Shown one piece after another: positions 1 to 9,300 of a DNA stretch of 64,000 nt. Origin of the DNA: JAUVPY01 sp034412795 (GTDB taxonomy: Bacteria; Chloroflexota; Anaerolineae; 4572-78; NAK82); NCBI GenBank assembly GCA_034412795.1, contig DAOUMD010000036.1:1-64000 (forward strand). Direction: 5' to 3'. Numbering within the stretch: position 1 is the first letter of the stretch; every line of letters begins with the position of its first letter. A program made the position numbers and the translations under genes. The notes under the pieces were generated by a model, which saw only the letters and a program-made list of their open reading frames with translations, had not been told where the DNA came from and ran no database searches.

Positions 1-72
1 CCCGAGAATGGGCCTCTGGTGCATCAAATGTCGAATTGTTGCAGGGAAGACGAGTTGGAACCTGAAGGCAGG

Positions 73-870
73 CTAAGACGAGTCGAAGCGTATTTGAAAT
101 CTACCCTTGAATAGGCTCAGGAAGCCCTTGGTACTCAATCGCAAGTTACGCCACGCCTCCAACAGGCGAAAGGCGATGTTCCTTAACGAGCCCACCCCAT
201 TGGGAAAGGCCTGCCGGAACAGGCTTCCCTTTTCGACCAATGGGTCACTTGGCACCCTTATTGCCATTTCTCAAGCGTAAACAATGGCAATGTTCGTGAC
301 AAACGACCCACCAACTGAAACAGGATGTGGGCTATTTGCAGCAGGTAATAGAAGACCTTGACAGCCGTCTCATCCTGGCTATAAGAATGTCCCAACTCGA
401 AGCCCCCGTTCTTCTGAGCCTTAAAGCCTTCGTCTTCAATCTTCCACTGCAACCGCCCTCCTTCATTGGCTAAGAGGCTGACCGTCCTGACCGTCGGGGC
501 GAAATCTGAACGGCTATTGCCCCGCTTTGGCCTGAATCTGACGCCATGATCCCAACTGGCACGCAAACATCCACACCCCGGTAAACAACAAGCCCGCCAA
601 TGGATAGATGATCAAATCCGGATGACGTGGATCGCTCCCCCCTGCGAATAACCGCTCGAAACCACCAAAATAGTGCTTGGTCGTCCCAAAAAACGCCTTG
701 AGTATCCTGGCCTGTCCCCTGGCTTCCTCGTCCCACACCTCGTCGTTGACCGCCCTCGCTGGAGCCTCTTGTTGTTGCCCATTGCGCCAGCCCCCTTTGT
801 GCACTGGTGGAGGAACCTCTCAATGTTATGTCCATACTCAACATAAAGAGTATAGACTCCCAATCAGCTT
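73..870 (-). pseudogene. Decayed DDE transposase (IS4-like)
   Basis: Three reading frames on the minus strand together resemble an IS4-type transposase. An N-terminal part lies around 804-514, a C-terminal part around 566-258 with the conserved WKIEDEGF and YYLLQIAH blocks, and a tail around 267-73 with SLRNIAFRLLEAW. Reading it needs at least two frame changes. The total of roughly 240 residues also suggests loss of the central catalytic core. No terminal inverted repeats could be assigned. The element is very probably dead. The family assignment comes from remembered block motifs only. Confidence 0.7.
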
Positions 871-1111
871 GGCGCAACTGTCAATGCGAAAAAGTTCTCC
901 TTCTGTTTTCTTCCTATCTCCCTCTAATAATGAAGCGACTACTCTTCTTGTGCGAAAAATCTAGCATTCTTCAGAGTTGTGCCAAGCGTAACCAACAGGG
1001 TTCTTGCCTTTTCGGGCTGCCAATGTTAGAATCGGGTTGCCGACGACCCTTGGCCTTGTTGCCAGGGGCGTGTTTTGCCAGCTTGTTGCGGAAACTGAAA
1101 GCGCACCTTCT

Positions 1112-1642
1112 ATGATTATACGCCTGGCCGAATTGGCTGATCTCAACCTATGTTATGAACTGGATGGCTCCTATTCGACCAATTACGTTTGGCAGATGCA
1201 AACCCGTGAAAACGAGCGATCCATCGAGGTGCGCTTTGATACAGTGCGTTTGCCTCGGCCAATGAAGGTGGCTTACCCCCGCAACTCGGATGAACTCCTG
1301 CCTAACTGGAGACGGGGGGAATGTTTTCTGGTCGGTGCTGACACTTCAGGTCAGCCGATTGCCTTTCTGGATATGACTGCCCAGTCCTGGCACGGCGTGG
1401 GCTGGATACGTAATCTTATCGTGCATCGGGACTATCGTCGCCAAGGTATTGCCAGCGATTTATTGCGGGCTGCTCGCCACTGGGCATTGGATAACGATCT
1501 GAGCAAACTTACAATGGAAACTCAGACCAAGAACTATCCGGCTATTTGTTTTGCCCAGAAACACAGATTTGCCTTTTGTGGCTACAATGATCGTTACTAC
1601 AGCAATGGCGACATAGCTGTCTTCTTTTCGTTGATTCTGTGA
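1112..1642 (+). CDS. GNAT-family N-acetyltransferase
   Basis: This 176-residue protein has a GNAT acetyl-CoA-binding fold. The core is the segment WIRNLIVHRDYRRQGIASDL (motif A, with the RRQGIA pyrophosphate loop), followed by a helix and a C-terminal FAQKHRFAFCGYNDRYY block typical of GNAT motif B. The reading frame is open from 1004, but the ATG at 1112 is preferred because it begins exactly at the usual GNAT start (MIIRLAELADL). The substrate cannot be told. It sits alone between the transposase remnant and a membrane regulator gene 33 bp downstream. Confidence 0.85.
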   Translation: MIIRLAELADLNLCYELDGSYSTNYVWQMQTRENERSIEVRFDTVRLPRPMKVAYPRNSDELLPNWRRGECFLVGADTSGQPIAFLDMTAQSWHGVGWIRNLIVHRDYRRQGIASDLLRAARHWALDNDLSKLTMETQTKNYPAICFAQKHRFAFCGYNDRYYSNGDIAVFFSLIL

Positions 1643-1675
1643 CCAATCTGGGGATGATTAGACCGTTTTGAACCA

Positions 1676-3601
1676 ATGGAGATCTTAGCAGATACTATCG
1701 TTAGTTTGCTTCTGGCACTAAACCGAGCTTTATCCTCGGCTATTGTAATTCTTGCCTTTTCGCTCTTAGTTTATATTCTCACCCACAATCTCCGTAGTTC
1801 TGTCGCTCGCTCCTTTAGCGCGCTTATCGCTTGTGTGTGCATCACCTACGTGGGTGATGTGGCCCTCTTTGAGACGACCTCGCTGGAGGACGCCATAACA
1901 TGGTTAAAAGTTCAATGGATCGGCATTGCTTTTACCCCGGCCGCTTACCTACATTTCTCGGACGCCTTGCTGAGCACCACCCACTCCTTATCCAACCTAA
2001 GGCGCTGGGCGGTGCGCGACGGCTATCTGACCGGCTTTCTCTTTTTAGCGCTCGCTTTTTGGACGGAGTTTCTGGTCCACGACGGCATTTACAGCCCGGG
2101 CATCACCCAGTTCAGGGCCGGTCCCCTCTTCTGGCTCTTTTCGATTTACTTTTTCGCAGCCGTAGCCTGGGGCGTCCATAACATTTATCGAGCCCGTCAG
2201 CGATGTCTCACTTCCACGTCACGACGACGTATGACGTACCTGGCGTTCTCATTTGCAGCACCGGCTTTGGGTGTGTTCCCCTATCTACTGGTTGCCAGCA
2301 CCCCATCGTCTTCGTTTCGGTCGCAGGCCTTGTTTTTCACGGTGCTCTTCATAGGCAATGTAGGCATCGCCTTGATGATTGGTGTAATGGCTTACAGCGT
2401 AGCCTACTTTGGCGTGCTGACACCTGACCGGGTAGTCAGGCACCGATTGATCCACTTTTTGTTGCGTGGCCCCCTGGTTGCAACCATGGTTATTTTCGTC
2501 ATTATGGCTATGCCTGAGACTTCACGCATCCTGGGCCTGCCCCGCGATATGGTGCTGACCACTTCTATTGTAGCGATAATTGTACTGGCGCAATTGGCCA
2601 TCAACCTGATCAAGCCGGCCATCGATCTGATTGTCTTCCGCAAGGATCGAGAGGAAATTGAGTGGATCCAGGAAATTGACCGTCGGCTATTGACCACCAC
2701 CGACCTACAACAAGCGCTTGAGAACATTCTCATCGCTTTATGCGAGGTATTCCGGGTACGCAACGGATTCATAGCCAACGTGGCAGCCCGCTCCGGCCCC
2801 CGTCTTGAGGCACAGTGTGGCTCCCAAGCCGCAGTCGAGGCAGCACTGTCGAGCGTGAACGTTTCGGCGTTGTTGGACGTCTCGCCCAATGGAGACGGTC
2901 AAGCACCAATCTTTGTACCACAAGGCGATGTCTGGTACACCATATTACGCACCAAGTCACGAGACACGACCCTGGGACTGCTTGGCGTGGAAGCACGGAC
3001 TACTCAGCCTGATTTGACTGAAGACGAGCGAGAGATAACAATGGCGCTGATCGCCCAGGCTGAGCTGGCGCTAGAAGACCGGCATTTGCAGCAAGACGTA
3101 TTCGACGCATTGAAGCGAATCATCCCGGAGATCGAACGAGTACAACGATTACGTGGGACCGTCCACTACGCCGGATCAAAAGGCATAGAGACCTTGGCCT
3201 TTGACAATCCTGTTAACGCACACGACTTCACCCAAATGGTACGTGATGCCTTAGCCCACTATTGGGGTGGACCGCAATTGTCCGATAGTCCTTTAATGCG
3301 ACTGAAAGTGGTACAAGAGGCCATGAACCAGCATGACGGCAACGCTTCCCGCGCGCTGCGTGCTGTTCTGGGGCAGGCCATAGACAATCTCCGCCCCGAC
3401 GGCGAGCGTCGCATGACCACTGCCGAGTGGCTGTTGTACAACATTCTGGAGCTGAAGTTCATCCAGGGGATGCGAGTGCGCGACATCGCCCACCGGCTGG
3501 CCATGAGCGAGTCGGATTTGTACCGCAAGCAGCGAGTCGCCATTAAAGAGGTGGCACAGGCCCTGGCGGAGATGGAACAGGAGCAACAGAACCGGCCTTG
3601 A
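1676..3601 (+). CDS. Multi-TM protein with GAF domain and C-terminal HTH
   Basis: A 641-residue protein. About nine hydrophobic segments fill residues 15-315, similar to the N-terminal 7TM sensor region of some histidine kinases. A GAF-like domain follows at about 335-475. The C-terminal 100 residues end in a helix-turn-helix-like block (GMRVRDIAHRLAMSESDLYR) resembling sigma-region-4 or LuxR helices. No HisKA or HATPase motif is present, so it is not a complete histidine kinase. It may be a membrane one-component regulator; that role is inference. The TGA stop overlaps the -35 box of the promoter for the next gene. Confidence 0.8.
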   Translation: MEILADTIVSLLLALNRALSSAIVILAFSLLVYILTHNLRSSVARSFSALIACVCITYVGDVALFETTSLEDAITWLKVQWIGIAFTPAAYLHFSDALLSTTHSLSNLRRWAVRDGYLTGFLFLALAFWTEFLVHDGIYSPGITQFRAGPLFWLFSIYFFAAVAWGVHNIYRARQRCLTSTSRRRMTYLAFSFAAPALGVFPYLLVASTPSSSFRSQALFFTVLFIGNVGIALMIGVMAYSVAYFGVLTPDRVVRHRLIHFLLRGPLVATMVIFVIMAMPETSRILGLPRDMVLTTSIVAIIVLAQLAINLIKPAIDLIVFRKDREEIEWIQEIDRRLLTTTDLQQALENILIALCEVFRVRNGFIANVAARSGPRLEAQCGSQAAVEAALSSVNVSALLDVSPNGDGQAPIFVPQGDVWYTILRTKSRDTTLGLLGVEARTTQPDLTEDEREITMALIAQAELALEDRHLQQDVFDALKRIIPEIERVQRLRGTVHYAGSKGIETLAFDNPVNAHDFTQMVRDALAHYWGGPQLSDSPLMRLKVVQEAMNQHDGNASRALRAVLGQAIDNLRPDGERRMTTAEWLLYNILELKFIQGMRVRDIAHRLAMSESDLYRKQRVAIKEVAQALAEMEQEQQNRP

Positions 3602-3626
3602 CAATAAAGTTTGCGTCATTTATAAT
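3598..3626 (+). promoter_or_regulatory. SigA-type promoter for the S1-domain gene
   Basis: TTGACA at 3598-3603 and TATAAT at 3621-3626 are separated by exactly 17 bp, a perfect consensus. The -35 box overlaps the stop codon of the upstream gene. Transcription from here would leave a leader of about 235 nt before the start at 3867. A weaker TATAGT box at 3773-3778 could supply a second, shorter transcript. Confidence 0.85.
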
Positions 3627-3866
3627 AAGATAGTTGTCAGTTTTGTTGCAAGAAAAAGTAATTTGAGTCCTCTTTCCGATGTGTTTGGTAAACATAAGAT
3701 CGATAGCTGGTTACGGCGGGACTGCACTGGCGCATGTTTGAGAATCAGCGGACAATATCACGGGCGATATGTTATAGTTTATTTTGAAAGTCTCGGCATC
3801 GAACCGCTCATAAGCGTCGGTGCGCCGGGGCTTTCTGTTTGTACATGGGAGGAGTGAGGAGGCATC

Positions 3867-4928
3867 ATGACAACCGCAGCATCTGATCCTTGGGAAATGC
3901 CCCCCGATGAATCGTACTGGCATGGGTTGCTGGACGATGTGGAACGTGAGTCATCGTTATCGGGATCCAAGCATAGTACCGACGAGCCAATGGAGGATAC
4001 GCTTCCACTCGTCTCATCAGCCCCTGATGAGCCAGGGACACACGCAGCAGCGTACGACGAAGAGGACCTGGACGAACTCGTCCTCGCTGGAACGAGCAAT
4101 CTTGAAAGGGATTGGGAAGAAGCGACTCGCTTTTACGAAACCAAGGAACGCGTTGATCTAAAAGTAATTGGTTGTAATCGAGGCGGGTTATTGGTCCAAT
4201 TCCGCCAGATCCAAGGTTTCGTACCCGCATCGCAACTGATTGAACTGCCCCGCGAATTAAACAGCCAGGCACGGCAGATGGAATTGACCGGCCGTGTAGG
4301 TAACACATTGTGTCTGCGTGTGATTGAACTCGACCGCAGCCGCAACCGCCTCATCTTCTCCGAGCGGGCGGCCGTCTATGAACAAGAGGCCCGAGACATT
4401 CTTAACTCGTTGACCGAGGGTGACGTGTGCTCCGGGCGAGTGACCAGTCTGTGTGGTTTCGGTGCTTTTGTGGATTTAGGCGGCGTGGAAGGGCTTATAC
4501 ATATTTCGGAGCTTTCTTGGGGGCGAGTCAATCACCCTGTCGAGGTAGTTCAGCCTGGTGATGATATCGAGATATACGTTATGGGAGTTGAGCCAGAGCA
4601 ACATCGTGTAGCGCTGAGTCTGAAGCGTCTGAAGCCTGATCCCTGGACGCTAGTTGATGAGCGATATGAGATAGGTCAAATCATTGAGGCCGAGATCACG
4701 AATGTCGTTAGCTTCGGGGCCTTTGCCCGCGTAGATGAGGGGCTAGAGGGTCTGATTCACGTTTCCGAGCTAGCAGAAGGGAATTTCTTGCACCCGCGCA
4801 ACGTGGTCAAAGAAGGTGAACGGGTCAGGGCCTGTATTCTGAACATCGACAGCGCCAACCATCGCTTAGGATTGAGCTTGCGTCAGGTTTACAACCACAA
4901 CGACGGCCAACCAACTTCATTCTTCTGA
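3867..4928 (+). CDS. S1 RNA-binding domain protein (ribosomal protein S1-like)
   Basis: A 353-residue protein with an acidic, low-complexity N-terminus (about 1-85) and three S1 motifs at about 88-170, 185-262 and 272-350. The second and third carry the typical GFGAFVDLGGVEGLIHISEL and SFGAFARVDEGLEGLIHVSEL signatures; the first is divergent. Bacterial S1 usually has four to six motifs, so this is a short form seen in several non-proteobacterial phyla. It probably binds mRNA at the ribosome. The start is supported by GGAGGAGTGAGGAGG just upstream. It is transcribed from the promoter at 3598 with a long leader. Confidence 0.88.
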   Translation: MTTAASDPWEMPPDESYWHGLLDDVERESSLSGSKHSTDEPMEDTLPLVSSAPDEPGTHAAAYDEEDLDELVLAGTSNLERDWEEATRFYETKERVDLKVIGCNRGGLLVQFRQIQGFVPASQLIELPRELNSQARQMELTGRVGNTLCLRVIELDRSRNRLIFSERAAVYEQEARDILNSLTEGDVCSGRVTSLCGFGAFVDLGGVEGLIHISELSWGRVNHPVEVVQPGDDIEIYVMGVEPEQHRVALSLKRLKPDPWTLVDERYEIGQIIEAEITNVVSFGAFARVDEGLEGLIHVSELAEGNFLHPRNVVKEGERVRACILNIDSANHRLGLSLRQVYNHNDGQPTSFF

Positions 4929-5048
4929 GGCATCACGCTGGTACAAAAGCGATTCAGCGAGCCGTCGAGTCAGCAGTTCACTGATTCGCTAGCTCGCTGA
5001 TTTAGTTTACACGCTGCTTTGCCTCTTGCCAACCCGAGTACAGCAAAA

Positions 5049-7328
5049 ATGGCTAGTAGACGACGCAAAACCGAACCACCAAGTATTTTTGAAACCATCC
5101 AGCAGCAGCTCAGTTCCATAAAAGGGGAGTTGGTGGGATTTGGGTTGCTGGTATTGGCCGTGATCACGCTGTTAAGCCTCCTTTCTATCACGTCGGGGGC
5201 TGTTAGCGACAGTTGGGCGGCCTTGCTGCGCCAGCTCTTTGGTTGGGGGACTATTCCCGTTGCTCTGGGAGTGGTGTGGTTGGGAGTCCTGCTGCTGTGG
5301 GGAAGTTTGCGCGACGAAACAGAACCACTCCTCCGCTGGGATGTGGTCATTGGTATTGAGCTGGTATTTGTGGCTGGCCTGTCACTCTTTCACTTGCTCG
5401 TCGGCGGTGACGAGGCCCTGGCGACCGCCCAGGCAGGTGCGGGAGGGGGAATCGTCGGCTGGGCGATCAGTACTATGCTGGCCAATGTAGTGGGCAGATT
5501 GGGAACGGGGGCAATCCTGACGCTGCTTTTTCTGGCAGGGGTAGGGTTGCTGATGGGCTTCTCCAGTGCCGCTCCCCCCAATTGGCTAGCCAGTATCCGC
5601 GGTTTGCGTAGTGCCCAGGGCGTACCCGGTGAAGAGATATTGGGTGGCCACGGATTATCACGTCTCGCGGGTGGAATTGCCACGTGGCTGAGCGGGCTCG
5701 GCCACGTGGACGAGGATCTGGTTGTCGAGGAGCAGTCCCCCCAAAAACGCAAAGCCCCGAAGCGACGCAAGCCCCAAGTCCGTCCAGAAATCGAAGACCT
5801 GCCGCTCCGGTCACAGGCTGATGAGTCCCCGGCACGTGCTGCGCGCCGTAGCTCAGATCTCCCACCGCTTGACCTGTTAGTTCCCTCATCCAAAGACCCA
5901 TCACGCAAAGCTGATTCTCGTTACCAGGCTCAAATCATCGAAGAGACGCTCCATGGCTTCGGAGTGCCAGTCGAGGTACGAGAGATCAATGTCGGTCCGG
6001 CCGTCACTCAGTTTGGCGTCGAGCCAGGTTATATCGAGCGCCCTGGCCCTGAGGGCACCGTCCGCCGCCACAGGGTGCGAGTCAGCAAGATAAGCTCGCT
6101 GGTCAACGACCTGGCCCTGGCCCTGGCCGCCGCGCCGATCCGTATCGAAGCGCCTGTGCCCGGCCGACCGATCGTCGGCATCGAGGTCCCTAACAGCAAG
6201 GTGTCGTTGGTCTCGCTGCGCGGGGTGTTGGAGTCAGAGGCATATCGAAAGGAAAAGGGGCTTCTGCGCATCCCCCTGGGGCGGGACGTGTCGGGGGCGG
6301 CGGTAGCCGTTAACCTGGGAGCCATGCCGCATTTGCTCATCGCCGGTGCCACCGGGTCTGGCAAGAGCGTGTGCATCAACTCAATCATCAGTGGCATGTT
6401 GTGCGACCATCCCCCCGAAGAACTGAAGTTTCTGATGGTCGACCCCAAAATGGTCGAGCTGACCGGCTTTGACGGCATACCGCACTTGTTGGCGCCAGTC
6501 ATCGTAGACATCGATCAGGTGGTGGGAGCGTTGGCCTGGATCACCCGCATGATGGATGATCGTTATCATAAATTCTCCGACGCGGGCGCACGCAATATCA
6601 ACGATTACAACAAGAAGATCGCTCGCCGCCATGGAGAGGAGAAATTGCCACACGTCATTGTCATCATTGACGAACTGGCCGATTTGATGATGATGGCTCC
6701 CGATGAGACCGAACGTTACATCACTCGCATGGCCCAAATGGCACGGGCCACCGGCATTCACCTGGTCATCGCCACTCAGCGTCCCTCCACGGATGTGGTG
6801 ACAGGCCTCATCAAAGCCAACTTCCCGGCGCGCATTGCCTTCGCTGTCACCAGCCAAATCGACTCGCGTGTCATCCTCGACACACCCGGCGCTGAGCGAT
6901 TGCTGGGTCGCGGTGACATGCTACTTATGCTACCCGATTCCCCCAAGTTGCAGCGTTTGCAGGGATGTTTTGTCTCCGATGGCGAGATACGCAAGATCGT
7001 CAAATTCTGGAAGGAGACGGCCGGGGAATTGCCGGCTACCGTCAGCCGCCCCTGGGATGGGCTGATGGCCGAAGCAGAGCAAGATGAACTTCTGGACGAT
7101 GCCATCGAGCTGGTGGTGCAAGCTGGTCGTGCCAGCACCACCTACCTCCAGCGACGGCTGGGCATTGGCTATCCACGCGCCTCGCGGCTGATGGACCAGC
7201 TTGAGGAGGCGGGCATCGTCGGGCCGGCCGATGGCAGCCGCCCCCGAGACGTGCTCGTCAGCCAAGATGACGACTACGAAGAATATGACGATTATGCAGA
7301 TGAAGGTGATGAGTCGTGGGATAAATGA
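5049..7328 (+). CDS. ftsK: DNA translocase FtsK/SpoIIIE
   Basis: A 759-residue septal DNA pump. The N-terminal part has four hydrophobic segments (about 25-190), then a charged Pro/Lys-rich linker, then the RecA-like motor with Walker A GATGSGKSVCIN and Walker B VIIDELADLMM. It ends in the winged-helix gamma domain (YLQRRLGIGYPRASRLMDQLEEAG region), which reads KOPS-like polar sequences. A very acidic tail follows. The frame is open from a TTG at 5019, but the ATG at 5049 (MASRRRK) is preferred. No clear Shine-Dalgarno sequence is visible. The 120-bp gap upstream contains a short dyad repeat (4962-5001). Confidence 0.95.
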   Translation: MASRRRKTEPPSIFETIQQQLSSIKGELVGFGLLVLAVITLLSLLSITSGAVSDSWAALLRQLFGWGTIPVALGVVWLGVLLLWGSLRDETEPLLRWDVVIGIELVFVAGLSLFHLLVGGDEALATAQAGAGGGIVGWAISTMLANVVGRLGTGAILTLLFLAGVGLLMGFSSAAPPNWLASIRGLRSAQGVPGEEILGGHGLSRLAGGIATWLSGLGHVDEDLVVEEQSPQKRKAPKRRKPQVRPEIEDLPLRSQADESPARAARRSSDLPPLDLLVPSSKDPSRKADSRYQAQIIEETLHGFGVPVEVREINVGPAVTQFGVEPGYIERPGPEGTVRRHRVRVSKISSLVNDLALALAAAPIRIEAPVPGRPIVGIEVPNSKVSLVSLRGVLESEAYRKEKGLLRIPLGRDVSGAAVAVNLGAMPHLLIAGATGSGKSVCINSIISGMLCDHPPEELKFLMVDPKMVELTGFDGIPHLLAPVIVDIDQVVGALAWITRMMDDRYHKFSDAGARNINDYNKKIARRHGEEKLPHVIVIIDELADLMMMAPDETERYITRMAQMARATGIHLVIATQRPSTDVVTGLIKANFPARIAFAVTSQIDSRVILDTPGAERLLGRGDMLLMLPDSPKLQRLQGCFVSDGEIRKIVKFWKETAGELPATVSRPWDGLMAEAEQDELLDDAIELVVQAGRASTTYLQRRLGIGYPRASRLMDQLEEAGIVGPADGSRPRDVLVSQDDDYEEYDDYADEGDESWDK

Positions 7329-7396
7329 CCTGCGTCAACCCCAGCCCTAACCTACGGATGATCGAAATACCCCGCACCAGAGATTTGAACGCATAC

Positions 7397-8080
7397 TTAC
7401 CGAAGGGAGTGCACGGCAATCAAATCCCGTATCCGTTGGACGGCGTCCGTGATTTCAATTCCCTTCCTAAATATACTAGAGGTGCCCCCCACGAGCATAG
7501 TTGCACCAGCTTCTACCATTGCGGGAATGTTTTCAAAGCTCACGTTACCGTCCACCTGGATGTCAATATCCAATCCTTGCCTGTCCAACATACGGCGTAA
7601 GTCGGTGATCTTGTTCAAAGTGACTGGAACGAGGGGTTGTCCGGCAAAGCCAGGATTGACGGTCATGATAAGAACGATATCAAGATCGTTGAGCACATAG
7701 TCCAATGCGCTCAGCGGGGTAGCGGGGTTCAAAGCCACACCGGCTCTCATCCCTAACTCTCGGATCATCCCCAGTGTACGCTGCAGATGGGTAGTTGCTT
7801 CTTGATGGATGGTGATCATCTGGCTGCCCACTTGGGCGAATGTGGCAAAGTATCTCCCAGGGTTCTCAATCATGAAGTGAACACCCATCGGCAGAGTGGT
7901 CATCTCTTTGACTGTATTCATAAGGTCCGCGTTCAAGGCAAAATTGGGCACGAAGCGACCATCCATCACATCAATGTGAAGATAGTCTACACCAGCCCTC
8001 TCCAGTGCTCTGATATCTCTCTCAAGACATCGGAAATTGGCACAAGCCAAAGAAGCTCCGATTTTGACCTTCCTGTCCAT
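7397..8080 (-). CDS. Ribulose/allulose-phosphate 3-epimerase family, AlsE-like
   Basis: A 227-residue TIM-barrel epimerase. The metal-binding HIDVMDGRFVPN, the VHFMIENP strand, MTVNPGFAGQP and the catalytic aspartate in IQVDGNVS are all present. Two signatures lean to D-allulose-6-phosphate 3-epimerase (AlsE) rather than Rpe: PGFAGQP instead of PGFGGQS/K, and GGTSSIF in place of GSAVF. It is the last gene of the sugar locus, after a 145-bp gap holding a palindromic element. As an AlsE it would deliver fructose-6-phosphate; as an Rpe it would serve the pentose phosphate pathway. The AlsE reading rests on motif memory. Confidence 0.85.
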   Translation of the reverse strand: MDRKVKIGASLACANFRCLERDIRALERAGVDYLHIDVMDGRFVPNFALNADLMNTVKEMTTLPMGVHFMIENPGRYFATFAQVGSQMITIHQEATTHLQRTLGMIRELGMRAGVALNPATPLSALDYVLNDLDIVLIMTVNPGFAGQPLVPVTLNKITDLRRMLDRQGLDIDIQVDGNVSFENIPAMVEAGATMLVGGTSSIFRKGIEITDAVQRIRDLIAVHSLR

Positions 8081-8117
8081 CTATCCTGGTAATCTCCTTG
8101 AGTTTAGACTAATTCTT

Positions 8118-8205
8118 ATCTTCTCAATAATTCGGGGTAGGGGCAGACCCGGGTGTCTGCCCCAAGGGCGAACACCTCGGTTTCGCCCCTACTTTTTGAG
8201 AAGAT
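8118..8205. repeat. Nested palindromic element
   Basis: Outer inverted arms ATCTTCTCAA (8118-8127) and TTGAGAAGAT (8196-8205) enclose two hairpins: GGGGCAGA/TCTGCCCC (8140-8147 with 8156-8163) and GGGCGAA/TTCGCCC (8166-8172 with 8182-8188). It fills the gap between the epimerase and hydrolase genes. It looks like a small non-autonomous element or a cloverleaf-like RNA processing site. Confidence 0.75.
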
Positions 8206-8225
8206 ACACTTACTTTATATTACTC

Positions 8226-9269
8226 CTATGCCCCTACACTACAGGCATCGGCGATCAACTTCAACAAATCAGGAGCTTTGTTTTCTGATGGATCTTCTTT
8301 GTCTAGATACGGTCCTGGGTTGTGGGCAACAACCAAATCGAGGCTGGGACAGACCCAGATAAGCGCGATACCATATGCGCCTGAGGCAGCGTAGGAGTCA
8401 CGAGGCAGACCGGGTAAGAGTTGACCTTGGTCGTTGGTCCAGAAAGCGTAGCCGTACTTCCACTGCTCCTGCGGGCAGTTGGCGCGGATGTCCGGCGCGG
8501 TCTGTGTGGCCTGGCGCAACCACGCCTCTGGGACAACTTGCTTGTCATTCCAACGGCCCCAGTTGCACCACAACCAGCCCAGACGAGCCATATCCAGCGC
8601 AGTGGTCAATAGGTCGGTGTAGTAACCAAATATAGGGATGCGGGCCTGGGGGGGCAGGCTGAAGTTCTTCTGGTAATAGCCCCACGTCGCGTCGATGGGA
8701 ACGCGGATCTTCTCATCAATCAGTTGCTTGAAACCAGATGAACCTTCAGGATCACGGATATCGTACAGGCCATAGGTCTTGGCAACGGCGTGGGTGAGGA
8801 TGTTCATGCCAAAAGTTTGATAATGAAAGACCTGGCCCGGTTCTTCACCGGGCTTCATATAGCCGGAGGTGTTGGAGATGAGCTGGCGAAAGGTGATAGT
8901 CCGGTCCTTTTCGAAAGCGTACCGCCCCGGCTTGGGACCCTCGCCGGGCGGCACATCCATCGCCTCGGGATAGTAATCAATGATTTCAGCATCGGCTGAT
9001 GATATCCTGCCTTCCTGGATGGCAATGCCCAGAATGGACGAAAACACGGTCTTAGTTGCGGAGGCCATCGGGAGTTGCTCGTCACGGCCAACGCCCTGAT
9101 TCCACTCAGCGACAACATGCCCACCACGGACAATGACAACACGGTAGCGATTATCTGGGATGTTGTCATCAAGAAATCGCCTGGCACGCTCCAGTTTCTC
9201 TAGGTCAATGCCAGCGTCGGCGGGCGACACCCGCGCCCATTCAATGTTGGGGTATACGATTGTATTCAT
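8226..9269 (-). CDS. Serine hydrolase, beta-lactamase class C family
   Basis: A 347-residue protein of the class C beta-lactamase/esterase fold. The catalytic SxxK tetrad is SATK within LPMASATKTVFSS, and the family's Q-L-I-S-N-T-S-G segment follows. No signal peptide is seen, so a cytoplasmic location is likely. Family members include esterases, D-aminopeptidases and penicillin-binding enzymes, and sequence alone does not choose among them. Its position inside the sugar locus, 31 bp from the cupin isomerase gene, suggests it may remove an acyl group from the imported sugar; that is inference. Confidence 0.85.
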   Translation of the reverse strand: MNTIVYPNIEWARVSPADAGIDLEKLERARRFLDDNIPDNRYRVVIVRGGHVVAEWNQGVGRDEQLPMASATKTVFSSILGIAIQEGRISSADAEIIDYYPEAMDVPPGEGPKPGRYAFEKDRTITFRQLISNTSGYMKPGEEPGQVFHYQTFGMNILTHAVAKTYGLYDIRDPEGSSGFKQLIDEKIRVPIDATWGYYQKNFSLPPQARIPIFGYYTDLLTTALDMARLGWLWCNWGRWNDKQVVPEAWLRQATQTAPDIRANCPQEQWKYGYAFWTNDQGQLLPGLPRDSYAASGAYGIALIWVCPSLDLVVAHNPGPYLDKEDPSENKAPDLLKLIADACSVGA

Positions 9270-9300
9270 TGAAGACCCTCCTGAGAGTCACAGATCTATA

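Noticed and set aside
1004..1111. Upstream start for the GNAT gene
   Set aside because: The extra 36 residues do not resemble the family, and the ATG at 1112 starts exactly at the conserved fold.
3663..3857. Leader peptide gene before the S1-domain gene
   Set aside because: No ribosome site and no codon pattern suggesting attenuation; it lies in the untranslated leader.
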